From an uncultured Ruminococcus sp. (GTDB lineage Bacteria > Bacillota > Clostridia > Oscillospirales > Ruminococcaceae): a stretch of DNA of 64,000 nt. The notes beneath the pieces are model-generated. The model did not search any database, was not told the origin of the DNA, and saw only the letters and a list, made by a program, of their open reading frames with translations. The stretch covers positions 62,001 through 126,000 of the forward strand of contig NZ_CAMYUE010000004.1 of NCBI RefSeq assembly GCF_947301925.1. Reading direction: 5' to 3'. Positions within the stretch are counted from its first letter, which is position 1; each line of letters opens with the position of its first letter. The position numbers and the translations under genes were made by a program. Of the stretch, positions 8,598 to 16,518 are shown piece by piece.

Positions 8598-8624
8598 TAT
8601 ATGCGCGTGAATTTAGCCTTCACA

Positions 8625-8650
8625 GAAAAACGGACGGCAATTGCCGTCCG
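8625..8650 (-). terminator. terminator after the anti-sigma gene
   Basis: Perfect 10-bp palindrome CGGACGGCAA/TTGCCGTCCG (8631-8650) followed on the minus strand by TTTTT. Confidence 0.85.
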
Positions 8651-8657
8651 GATGAGG

Positions 8658-9395
8658 TTAATTTTCAACTGTTTTCTGATAGAGCTCCCAGAGGTCTAAG
8701 GTCTCGGTCTTGTCGCGGTAGTGGATAGTGAGGGTATCGCCCTCCTTGACATTGATATAGCCCCATGAATACTGGTTCGGGTGCTCGCCGCGGTCGTCGA
8801 AGGGTATCCTGAGCACGGGATATATCCAGAGCTCGTCATGGAATATCAGGTCATGATGTTTTCCGTCCTCCATGATATGGTCTTCAATCTCCCGTTTGAC
8901 GCGATGAGTGATGCAGCTGCAATCGGCAGTGAAATCCAGCCACAGCTCGCGTTCTGTTCTGACCTCTGCATTATCGGGGACGGGATAGAAATTGTCCATG
9001 AAATCGGAGATGTCCTTCTGATAGTTGTTTCCATTCTCGTCTGTTCCGTAAACGGTATAGCGCTTTACTTCTCTGGCTTTTACGGTATAATGCAGCTTAT
9101 CCGAGCTTATGGGGATAACTCCCCAGAATACGAACATGAACACACCGAACAGCACCACGGCTGTACCGAGTACAGTGGCAATTATCTTGAGTTTGGTGCG
9201 TTTTTTCACCTTTTTCAGCGGTTTTACGTCCTTATCGGGCGCTTTTATGATATCTTCCTTTTTGTTCATGCTCTCATAGACGGCATTGCACTCCCCGCAC
9301 TCATGGAGGTGCTTTTCTATCTCCTCGTTGCTGTCCTGAGAGGTAAGTTTGTCGCAGTACAGCGGCAAAAGGTCTCTGATTATATTGCATTTCAT
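8658..9395 (-). CDS. zinc-finger anti-sigma factor, membrane bound
   Basis: A 245-aa protein. The N-terminal zf-HC2 anti-sigma motif H-x3-C-x2-C sits at His29, Cys33 and Cys36. One TM segment spans about 68-92, followed by an extracytoplasmic domain of about 150 residues that I do not recognise. It lies 39 bp downstream of an ECF sigma gene in the same direction. In this class the cytoplasmic zinc finger sequesters the sigma factor and the external domain senses the signal. The signal is unknown. The short gap between the two genes contains a TGTAGGGGCG-type palindrome. Confidence 0.88.
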   Translation of the reverse strand: MKCNIIRDLLPLYCDKLTSQDSNEEIEKHLHECGECNAVYESMNKKEDIIKAPDKDVKPLKKVKKRTKLKIIATVLGTAVVLFGVFMFVFWGVIPISSDKLHYTVKAREVKRYTVYGTDENGNNYQKDISDFMDNFYPVPDNAEVRTERELWLDFTADCSCITHRVKREIEDHIMEDGKHHDLIFHDELWIYPVLRIPFDDRGEHPNQYSWGYINVKEGDTLTIHYRDKTETLDLWELYQKTVEN

Positions 9396-9410
9396 AAGAT
9401 CACTCCTTTT

Positions 9411-9432
9411 TGCAGGGGCGCCCGCCCCTACA
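9411..9432. repeat. short TGYAGGGGCG palindrome between sigma and anti-sigma genes
   Basis: TGCAGGGGCG-CC-CGCCCCTACA, 10-bp arms with one mismatch. It is a member of a small family also found at 2439, 43331 and 62144. Confidence 0.7.
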
Positions 9433-9434
9433 GG

Positions 9435-9908
9435 TCAATCGGCTAATTTCTGCTTTGCGCGGTAGTAGGTCACACGCGCCCAGTTCTCGGTTTTGCCGAA
9501 TATCTCCCCTATCTCGCGGAAGCTCAGCTCCTGGGAGGCACGCAGCAGTATTATCTCCTTCTCTGTCTCGGGCAGGGAGTGTATCCTTTTCAGCAGCCGC
9601 AGCCTGCTGTCGGAGCTCTCCGCAGCCTCGTCGGGACGGGGCGCTGTATCCTCTGTGAGCTCGCTTATCTCCTCGCCCTTGTGCTTTCTTCGCTTGCGGA
9701 GCTCCTCCAGCCAGCAGTTACGCGCGATGCTGCACAGCCATGTGTATACCGAGCTCTCAACCTTGTACTTCTTCAGGGAGCGGAGCGCACGGTAAAAGGT
9801 CTCCTGAGTAAGCTCCTCGGCGGTGTCGGCTTCGCCGCAGAGAGTCATGAGATAGAGGAATACCTTCCTGCCGTTCTCTCTGTAGTATTTTTCCATATCC
9901 GATGACAC
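9435..9908 (-). CDS. ECF-type RNA polymerase sigma factor
   Basis: A 157-aa protein with sigma-70 region 2 (about residues 8-72, including ELTQETFYRALRSLKKYK) and region 4 (about 105-155, LSFREIGEIF helix-turn-helix). It lacks regions 1 and 3, as ECF factors do. The start is GTG at 9908, with GGAGAGGAGG seven bases upstream; an in-frame ATG at 9896 is the alternative. It is paired with the anti-sigma gene downstream. Direct TGTAAC repeats on the minus strand (9964-9969 and 9944-9949) lie just upstream and might belong to an autoregulated promoter, but the spacing is not a standard ECF match. Confidence 0.93.
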   Translation of the reverse strand: MSSDMEKYYRENGRKVFLYLMTLCGEADTAEELTQETFYRALRSLKKYKVESSVYTWLCSIARNCWLEELRKRRKHKGEEISELTEDTAPRPDEAAESSDSRLRLLKRIHSLPETEKEIILLRASQELSFREIGEIFGKTENWARVTYYRAKQKLAD

Positions 9909-9992
9909 TCTGCCGCCTCCTCTCCTTGAACGTTCACTTATTAGTTACACGGAAAGCCTGTTCGTTACAGACTTTCTGAAAAATTTTTTAAA

Positions 9993-10021
9993 TTGACATA
10001 ACAGTCTGTTCGTGATATACT
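9993..10021 (+). promoter_or_regulatory. distal promoter upstream of the activase operon
   Basis: TTGACA (9993-9998), 17-bp spacer, TATACT (10016-10021) on the plus strand. The spacer contains CTGTTCGT (10006-10013), which is repeated at 9958-9965. Confidence 0.65.
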
Positions 10022-10117
10022 GAACATACGTTATTATAACATTTTACGGCGGATACGGCAACTGTTGCGCAGACAGCACTGAAAAACAAGGCGGCAGTCT
10101 CATATATTTTTTACCTC

Positions 10118-10147
10118 TTTACTTTTATATATAAAATGTGGTATAAT
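10118..10147 (+). promoter_or_regulatory. proximal promoter of the activase operon
   Basis: TTTACT (10118-10123), 18-bp spacer, TATAAT (10142-10147). The ATG at 10211 follows a short leader. Together with the distal promoter this accounts for the 302-bp gap 9909-10210; nothing else was recognised there. Confidence 0.65.
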
Positions 10148-10210
10148 AAGAAGATACCGATAACGGACGGAGCTTTCTCCGTAAAAATATAACTTCTTCT
10201 GAGGTGTACA

Positions 10211-13180
10211 ATGGCAAATAATTATTCTCTCGGCATTGACGTGGGCTCTACCACGGTAAAGACTGTTATAACCGACGCTGACGGAAATATCGTTTATTCC
10301 AAGTATCAGCGTCATCTTTCAAAGGTCAAGGAGACCGTCACGGACCAGCTGAAGATCATTCAGGCGGACTATCCCGATGAGGAGTTCACCGTTTGCATCA
10401 CAGGCTCGGCAGGTCTGGGACTGGCTAATTCTGCGGATATACCCTTCGTCCAGGAGGTCCATGCCGCTTTTCTGGCGGTAAAGCAGAAGCAGCCCGACGC
10501 CGACGCTGTTATTGAGCTGGGCGGCGAGGACGCCAAGATAATATTCCTCACAGGCGGCGTTGAGCAGCGTATGAACGGCACCTGCGCAGGCGGTACGGGA
10601 GCCTTCATCGACCAGATGGCCACCCTCCTCGGCATAACCGCCGACGAGCTGGACGAGCTGTCGCTCCACGCCCAGAAGGTCTATCCTATAGCCTCGCGCT
10701 GCGGAGTTTTTGCAAAATCGGATATACAGCCCCTTCTCAATCAGGGCGCAAGACGTGAGGACGTTGCCGCAAGTATCTTCCAGGCTGTGGTGGATCAGAC
10801 GGTATCGGGACTTGCTCAGGGACGTACTATCGAGGGAAAGGTGCTTTTCCTCGGCGGTCCGCTGTTCTTCCTCAGCGGTCTGAAAAAGGCCTTCAAAAAG
10901 ACCCTCGGACTTGATGACAAGCACGCCGTGTTCCCGCAGGAGGCTCCTGTTTTCGTGGCTTACGGCTGCGCACTCTATGCGGCAACTGCCGAGAAGGCCT
11001 TCTGCATCGGGGATATAATCGAAAAGATCAGGACGGCAAAGGCCTCCGACGATATAGTGACGGGAGAGCCCCTTTTCCGCTCGCAGGCCGAGTACGAGGG
11101 CTTCATTGACCGTCATAAGAAGTTTGATCTGGGCTATGCGGATATACATACCTACAAGGGCGACGCCTACCTCGGCATAGACGCAGGCTCCACCACCACA
11201 AAGCTGGTGCTCATAACCGACGACGGCCGCATACTCTATCATCACTACTCCTCAAATCAGGGTCAGCCCCTTGACAAGATCGCCGATCAGGTAAAGCGCA
11301 TATACAGCGAGATGAATCCTGCCATAACCATAAAGGGCTCTGCCGTTACAGGCTACGGCGAGGACCTTATAAAGTCGGGTCTCTCCATAGATCACGGCAT
11401 AGTCGAGACCGTGGCGCACTTCAAGGCGGCGGCTTATTTCTGCCCCGACGTTGATTTCATCATAGATATCGGCGGACAGGACATCAAGTGCTTCAAGATA
11501 AAGAACAAGAGCATCGACAGCATCATGCTCAACGAGGCCTGTTCATCGGGCTGCGGCTCTTTCATACAGACATTCGCCATGGCGCTGGGCTATGATATCG
11601 CCGAGTTCTCAAAGCTGGGTCTCTTTGCGGAGCACCCCGTTGACCTGGGCTCGCGCTGCACCGTGTTCATGAACAGCTCGGTAAAGCAGGCGCAGAAGGA
11701 CGGCGCTACTGTGGAGGATATTTCCGCAGGTCTGTCCTCCTCCATCATCAAGAACGCCATATACAAGGTAATACGCGCTAATTCTCCCGAGGATCTGGGA
11801 AAGAACATCGTCGTTCAGGGCGGTACCTTCCTCAATGACGCCGTCCTCCGCTCCTTCGAGAAGGAGCTGGGCAGGAACGTTATCCGTCCTGCCATATCGG
11901 GACTCATGGGCGCATTCGGCTGCGCTCTCTACGCAAAGGAGCGTGCGGGAGACGCACCGTCACAGCTTATTTCCGCAGAGGAGCTGGAAAACTTCAGCTA
12001 TACCTCCCGTTCGGTAAACTGCGGCGGCTGTACCGCACATTGTCAGCTGAATATCATCAGCTTCGGCAAGGGACGCCGCTTCATATCGGGCAACCGCTGC
12101 GAAAAGGGCGGCGGAGTCGCCAACAGGAACACGGTTCCCAATCTCTATGAGTTCAAGTACGACAGCATACTCAACACCGTAAAGACCCACCAGCCCAGGC
12201 GTTACTGCGGAACAGTGGGACTGCCCCTTGCGCTGGGCTTCTATGAGCAGCTGCCCTTCTGGCATATGCTGTTCACCTCCCTGGGCTTCAGGACAGTTAT
12301 TTCCGACGAGAGCTCCCGTGATATGTACTATCTGGGACAGCATACCATACCCTCGGATACGGTGTGCTATCCTGCGAAGCTGGCTCACGGACATATCGAG
12401 AACCTTCTTGACAAGGGCGTGGACTTCATATTCTACCCCTGCATGAGCTACAACATCGACGAGGGCGACAGCGACAACCACTTCAACTGCCCCGTAGTAG
12501 CCTACTATCCCGAGCTTCTCATGGCAAACAATCCCAGGCTCAACAGCAAGAACTTCATTCACCCCTATATGGACCTGAATATCAGGAAGAACGTCATAAA
12601 GGTGCTGGGACAGGCCCTCGGAAGATACAACGTAAAGGGCAGGATACCCGACGCTGTGGACAAGGCCTATGAAGCCCTGAAGAGCTACCGCAACTCCGTT
12701 TCAAGGAAGGCCATGGAGATAATCTCCCAGGCAAGGGCGGAGGGACGCAAGATAATCGTTATCGCAGGCCGTCCCTACCACATCGACAAGGAGATAAACC
12801 ACGGCATACACAAGCTGGTATCCAGTCTGGGAATGGCTGTCATCACCGAGGACAGCGTTGCGGCCTTTGCTTCCACTCCGAAGCTGGGCGTGCTGAACCA
12901 GTGGACATACCATTCAAGGCTCTACCGCGCCGCCAAATACGTCACCACACAGCCCGATATGCAGCTCATACAGCTGGTGTCCTTCGGCTGCGGCATTGAC
13001 GCCGTTACGGGCGACGAGGTGCGCTCCATACTGGAGAGCCGCGGAAAGCTGTACACTCAGCTGAAGATAGACGAGATAAACAACCTGGGCGCCGCAAGGA
13101 TAAGACTCAGGAGCCTTGTTGCCGCTATGGAGCAGACAAGTCCCGAGCCTGCGAAAAAGCCGCAGGTACAGCCTGTGTGA
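10211..13180 (+). CDS. 2-hydroxyacyl-CoA dehydratase activase-like ATPase, tandem ASKHA domains
   Basis: A 989-aa protein with two BadF/HgdC-type ASKHA ATPase domains. The first runs from residue 5 (GIDVGSTTVK) with Cys125 (TCAGGTG) and Cys164 (SRCGVF). The second starts near 313 (GIDAGSTTTK) with Cys444/Cys448 (ACSSGCGSF) and Cys483 (SRCTVF). The paired Cys positions match the inter-subunit [4Fe-4S] ligands of HgdC activators. The remaining 400 residues are the activase-associated DUF2229-like region. Known relatives couple ATP hydrolysis to low-potential electron transfer. No dehydratase subunits lie in this window, so the partner is unknown. It is followed 37 bp later by a second gene that completes what is often one long polypeptide. 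Confidence 0.88.
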   Translation: MANNYSLGIDVGSTTVKTVITDADGNIVYSKYQRHLSKVKETVTDQLKIIQADYPDEEFTVCITGSAGLGLANSADIPFVQEVHAAFLAVKQKQPDADAVIELGGEDAKIIFLTGGVEQRMNGTCAGGTGAFIDQMATLLGITADELDELSLHAQKVYPIASRCGVFAKSDIQPLLNQGARREDVAASIFQAVVDQTVSGLAQGRTIEGKVLFLGGPLFFLSGLKKAFKKTLGLDDKHAVFPQEAPVFVAYGCALYAATAEKAFCIGDIIEKIRTAKASDDIVTGEPLFRSQAEYEGFIDRHKKFDLGYADIHTYKGDAYLGIDAGSTTTKLVLITDDGRILYHHYSSNQGQPLDKIADQVKRIYSEMNPAITIKGSAVTGYGEDLIKSGLSIDHGIVETVAHFKAAAYFCPDVDFIIDIGGQDIKCFKIKNKSIDSIMLNEACSSGCGSFIQTFAMALGYDIAEFSKLGLFAEHPVDLGSRCTVFMNSSVKQAQKDGATVEDISAGLSSSIIKNAIYKVIRANSPEDLGKNIVVQGGTFLNDAVLRSFEKELGRNVIRPAISGLMGAFGCALYAKERAGDAPSQLISAEELENFSYTSRSVNCGGCTAHCQLNIISFGKGRRFISGNRCEKGGGVANRNTVPNLYEFKYDSILNTVKTHQPRRYCGTVGLPLALGFYEQLPFWHMLFTSLGFRTVISDESSRDMYYLGQHTIPSDTVCYPAKLAHGHIENLLDKGVDFIFYPCMSYNIDEGDSDNHFNCPVVAYYPELLMANNPRLNSKNFIHPYMDLNIRKNVIKVLGQALGRYNVKGRIPDAVDKAYEALKSYRNSVSRKAMEIISQARAEGRKIIVIAGRPYHIDKEINHGIHKLVSSLGMAVITEDSVAAFASTPKLGVLNQWTYHSRLYRAAKYVTTQPDMQLIQLVSFGCGIDAVTGDEVRSILESRGKLYTQLKIDEINNLGAARIRLRSLVAAMEQTSPEPAKKPQVQPV

Positions 13181-13217
13181 CATCACAGACAATAGCATTT
13201 ACGATACGGAGGTTTCT

Positions 13218-14447
13218 ATGCCTGAATATGCAAAGTTTACCGAGGATATGATAAAGACCCATACTATCCTCGTTCCCGATATGCTGCCCATACACTTCAA
13301 GATGCTCATATCCATCTTTGAGGCCAAGGGCTATAAGCTGGAGCTGCTGCGCAACGATTCCCGCGCAGTTGTTGACGAGGGACTCAAGAACGTACACAAT
13401 GACGCCTGCTATCCCGCTCTGCTGGTAATAGGCCAGTTCATGGACGCCCTCAAAAGCGGAAAGTACGACCCCGACAGGACGGCTCTCCTCATAACCCAGA
13501 CCGGAGGCGGCTGCCGTGCGTCAAATTACATACACCTGCTGAGAAAGGCAGTTGCAAAGAACTATCCCCAGATACCTGTGGTATCCCTGAACTTCAGCGG
13601 ACTGGAAAAGGACAGCGCCTTCAAGATAACAGCGCCCATGTTCCTGAAAATGCTGTACGCCGTGCTCTACGGCGACCTGCTCATGACCTGCTACAACAAG
13701 TGCAGAGCCTATGAGATAAACAAGGGCGACTCGAAGAAAATGCTGGCAAAATGGCACAGGAGACTGTGCAATATCTTCCTGAAGGGCAGCAGGATGTACC
13801 TGAGGACAAAGAAGGTGTACAGGGATATCCTTGACGATTTCGCCTCCATTCCTCTCAGCAGCGAGAAGAAGATAAGAGTGGGCATAGTGGGCGAGATCTA
13901 CGTCAAGTATTCTCCCCTTGCAAACAATCACCTTGAGGACTTCCTCATATCCGAGGGCTGCGAGCCCGTTGTGCCCTCGCTTCTGGAGTTCGTAATGTAC
14001 TGCGCCGCAGGAAACTTTAACGACGCAAAGATATACGACCACACCACCAAGGAGTCCATATTCAACAAGATAGGCTACGATCTTATCTACGCCAAGCAGA
14101 AGGAGCTCATAAAGGTAATGAAGGAGCAGGGCAGCTTTGAGCCCCTCCACGACTTCGAGCACCTTAGAAGGCTGGCGGACAAGTACATCAATCAGGGCGT
14201 TGTTATGGGCGAGGGCTGGCTCATACCCGCAGAAATGGCCGCTCTTGCCAAGTCGGGAGTGGAGAACATCATCTGCACACAGCCATTCGGCTGCCTGCCC
14301 AACCATATAGTCGCAAAGGGTATGTCACGCGCCATCAAGCAGGACAACCCCAACGCCAATATAGTCGCTATCGACTACGATCCCGGCGCCACAAGAGTAA
14401 ACCAGGAGAACCGCATAAAGCTCATGCTTGCCAATGCAAGGCTGTAA
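13218..14447 (+). CDS. activase-associated protein (HgdB-like C-terminal part)
   Basis: A 409-aa protein. The ATG at 13218 has ACGGAGG seven bases upstream; a longer in-frame ORF from 13116 has no site and overlaps the previous gene. The sequence contains NDACYPALLVIGQFMDAL and GGGCRASNY, typical of proteins found fused to or beside large 2-hydroxyacyl-CoA dehydratase activases. Several Cys (CYPA, GGGCRA, CTQPFGCLPN) could bind an iron-sulfur cluster. Its position directly after the 989-aa activase suggests a two-subunit version of the ~1400-aa single-chain form. The function is inferred from context only. Confidence 0.85.
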   Translation: MPEYAKFTEDMIKTHTILVPDMLPIHFKMLISIFEAKGYKLELLRNDSRAVVDEGLKNVHNDACYPALLVIGQFMDALKSGKYDPDRTALLITQTGGGCRASNYIHLLRKAVAKNYPQIPVVSLNFSGLEKDSAFKITAPMFLKMLYAVLYGDLLMTCYNKCRAYEINKGDSKKMLAKWHRRLCNIFLKGSRMYLRTKKVYRDILDDFASIPLSSEKKIRVGIVGEIYVKYSPLANNHLEDFLISEGCEPVVPSLLEFVMYCAAGNFNDAKIYDHTTKESIFNKIGYDLIYAKQKELIKVMKEQGSFEPLHDFEHLRRLADKYINQGVVMGEGWLIPAEMAALAKSGVENIICTQPFGCLPNHIVAKGMSRAIKQDNPNANIVAIDYDPGATRVNQENRIKLMLANARL

Positions 14448-14479
14448 GCCGCGCAGAGCCGAAGGGAGGGAGCTTATCC

Positions 14480-15343
14480 ATGATAAAGACCAGAACAGGC
14501 GAGACTATCGTCACAAATGAGGGACAGAACAGGCTGCTGAAAAAGCTCTACGGCAGCGTACCCGGAAGGGTGCTGCTGAAGTCTCTGACCGCTCCAGCCA
14601 TATCACATATAGCAGGGCGTTTCATGGATTCAAGAGCTTCCACCCTGCTGATAAAGCCCTTCATAAAGCGCAGCGGCATAGACACCTCGGATTATGTCAT
14701 GTACCGCTTCCGCTCCTATAACGATTTCTTCACCCGCGTCATAAAGCCCGGAAAGCGCCCCATAGACAACGATCCGCGCCACCTTATAAGCCCCTGCGAT
14801 TCAAAGCTGACGGTGCATAAGATAGGCAGGAACAGCATATTCCGCATTAAGGGCTCACGCTACAGGGTAAGGGATCTGCTGAAGAACGAGTTCCTTGCAA
14901 ACCGCTTCTGCGGAGGCTACTGCCTTATATTCAGGCTGGAGGTGGACGATTACCACCGCTACTGCTATATAGACGACGGCACCAAGACCGACAATACCTT
15001 CATTGCGGGAGAACTCCACACAGTCAACCCCGTGGCTCTGGAAAGGTATAACATATACAAGCGCAACAGCCGCGAGTATACCGTGCTCCACACCGATAAC
15101 TTCGGCGATGTGGTGCAGGTGGAGGTGGGCGCCATGATGGTGGGACGCATAGTGAACCACCACGGCGAGGCGGCCTTCTGCCGCGGCGAGGAAAAGGGCA
15201 GATTCGAGTTCGGCGGCTCCACCATAGTAATGCTTTTCGGCAGGGACAGTATACGTCCCGACGAGGATATACTCCGCAACTCCGCCGAGGGCATAGAGAC
15301 CGTGGTGAAGTACGGCGAAAAGATCGGCGAAAGCTGCCGGTAA
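14480..15343 (+). CDS. psd: phosphatidylserine decarboxylase proenzyme
   Basis: A 287-aa protein that makes phosphatidylethanolamine from phosphatidylserine at the membrane. It carries the family regions YRSYNDFFTR near residue 75, SPCDSKL near 107 and a C-terminal FGGSTIVMLF, in which Ser247 is the expected self-cleavage site that yields the pyruvoyl group. It belongs to the group with a GGST rather than LGST site. The start ATG at 14480 is preceded by GAAGGGAGGGAG. It sits between the activase pair and a lipoprotein, with short gaps on both sides, so co-transcription is likely. Confidence 0.94.
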   Translation: MIKTRTGETIVTNEGQNRLLKKLYGSVPGRVLLKSLTAPAISHIAGRFMDSRASTLLIKPFIKRSGIDTSDYVMYRFRSYNDFFTRVIKPGKRPIDNDPRHLISPCDSKLTVHKIGRNSIFRIKGSRYRVRDLLKNEFLANRFCGGYCLIFRLEVDDYHRYCYIDDGTKTDNTFIAGELHTVNPVALERYNIYKRNSREYTVLHTDNFGDVVQVEVGAMMVGRIVNHHGEAAFCRGEEKGRFEFGGSTIVMLFGRDSIRPDEDILRNSAEGIETVVKYGEKIGESCR

Positions 15344-15362
15344 AGAGAAAGAGGAGAATAAC

Positions 15363-16019
15363 ATGAAAAAGCTGTCACTGCTGCTTGCCTGCGTGCTGGT
15401 ATGCGCTCTTGCAGGCTGCTCAAAGAAGGACGATATATCGGTGCCTCATATCGAGATACCTCCCATAGCAGAGCCCTACACCGTGGAGGAGGGCGTATTC
15501 GATGTGGACGCTGTAAGAAGCAATATAAACATCAAGGGTCAGCACTTCGACCTGCCCCAGTATCTGAAGAAGCTGGGCAAGGACTGGTCCTTCAAGTTCT
15601 ACGACAGGAAGGCCTACGGCCTCAAGGAGGGCAGCGCCATGGCCACCCTGTACTACAAGGGCACGGACATGGGTACGGTAATGCTGGAAAACTGCTACTC
15701 CAAGAATCAGAAGGAGAGCGTAATGTACAGCATAACCATCAAGACCTCCGACAGCGATATCTACGGCATAGTACCGCTGGTATCCACCGTTGAGGACGTG
15801 GAAAGGCTCATAGGAAAGCCCGATAACGAGGAGAAGCTGGAAAAGCCCTTCACCCATACCTACCGCTACGGCATAATGCTGGGCAAGGACGAGCAGGGCA
15901 TACTCCGAAGCCATTCCATTACCGTTTCCTTTAACGAGGACGACGTTGTGGATCTGGTCAGCATAACCTATTCGGATATGTCGGAGCAGCAGGACGCTGT
16001 CACAACCACTGCCGAATGA
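15363..16019 (+). CDS. putative lipoprotein of unknown function
   Basis: A 218-aa protein with a signal peptide and lipobox LAGC (Cys19), followed by a short charged linker and one soluble domain of about 180 residues. I do not recognise the domain. It lies 19 bp after psd with its own AGAGGAG site and precedes a strong terminator, so it closes the transcription unit that begins at the activase genes. Confidence 0.88.
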   Translation: MKKLSLLLACVLVCALAGCSKKDDISVPHIEIPPIAEPYTVEEGVFDVDAVRSNINIKGQHFDLPQYLKKLGKDWSFKFYDRKAYGLKEGSAMATLYYKGTDMGTVMLENCYSKNQKESVMYSITIKTSDSDIYGIVPLVSTVEDVERLIGKPDNEEKLEKPFTHTYRYGIMLGKDEQGILRSHSITVSFNEDDVVDLVSITYSDMSEQQDAVTTTAE

Positions 16020-16024
16020 CGGAT

Positions 16025-16051
16025 AAAGCGCCGCAATGCGGCGCTTTTTTA
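16025..16051 (+). terminator. terminator of the activase-psd-lipoprotein unit
   Basis: AGCGCCGC-AAT-GCGGCGCT followed by TTTTTT. Confidence 0.9.
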
Positions 16052-16090
16052 TCACAATGTCCCAAATCCTGAAAAAATGGGCTCAGCCCC

Positions 16091-16119
16091 TTGACAAAAA
16101 TCCCGTTATGTGGTACAAT
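16091..16119 (+). promoter_or_regulatory. promoter of the ylxM-ffh operon
   Basis: TTGACA (16091-16096), 17-bp spacer, TACAAT (16114-16119), about 44 bp before the ylxM start. Confidence 0.85.
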
Positions 16120-16162
16120 GTGTAAAGTGATTTTGCATTACACCCCAGCGAGGTGCCCGGAA

Positions 16163-16498
16163 ATGGCTAAGGAACTTAAATTCGTAATGCTCCTGGACTG
16201 CTACGGCGACCTGCTCACAGACCACCAGCGCAGCCTTATGGAGATGTATTACTGCGAGGACCTCTCTCTTGCGGAGATCGGTCAGCCCATGAATATCACA
16301 AGACAGGCCGTGCGCAGCATTATCAAGCGCACCGAGGATATACTCCTCAACTATGAGGAAAAGCTGGGCTTCGCGGAAAAGCTGGGCATGATGAGGGAGT
16401 GCTTCGGCAGGATAGAGGCTGCCGCAGAGCATATCACTGACGAGGATACACGAAATACCATACTCTCCGAGACTGCAAGGATCGCGGAGCTGCTGTGA
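16163..16498 (+). CDS. ylxM: YlxM-type helix-turn-helix protein
   Basis: A 111-aa protein with a sigma-region-4-like helix-turn-helix (LSLAEIGQPMNITRQAVRSII, about residues 36-57). YlxM homologues sit immediately upstream of ffh across Firmicutes, where they are linked to the signal recognition particle pathway. The start is ATG at 16163, because the upstream part of the open frame overlaps the promoter. Only 20 bp separate it from ffh. Confidence 0.93.
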   Translation: MAKELKFVMLLDCYGDLLTDHQRSLMEMYYCEDLSLAEIGQPMNITRQAVRSIIKRTEDILLNYEEKLGFAEKLGMMRECFGRIEAAAEHITDEDTRNTILSETARIAELL

Positions 16499-16518
16499 TG
16501 ATATAAAGGAGGTTCGGC

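Noticed and set aside
9944..9969. ECF autoregulatory promoter (TGTAAC repeats)
   Set aside because: The spacing does not match the usual 16-17 bp between -35 and -10 elements of ECF promoters, so it is kept only as a weak observation.
13116..13217. N-terminal extension of the 409-aa activase partner
   Set aside because: It overlaps the upstream gene in another frame, and the ATG at 13218 has a strong ribosome binding site.
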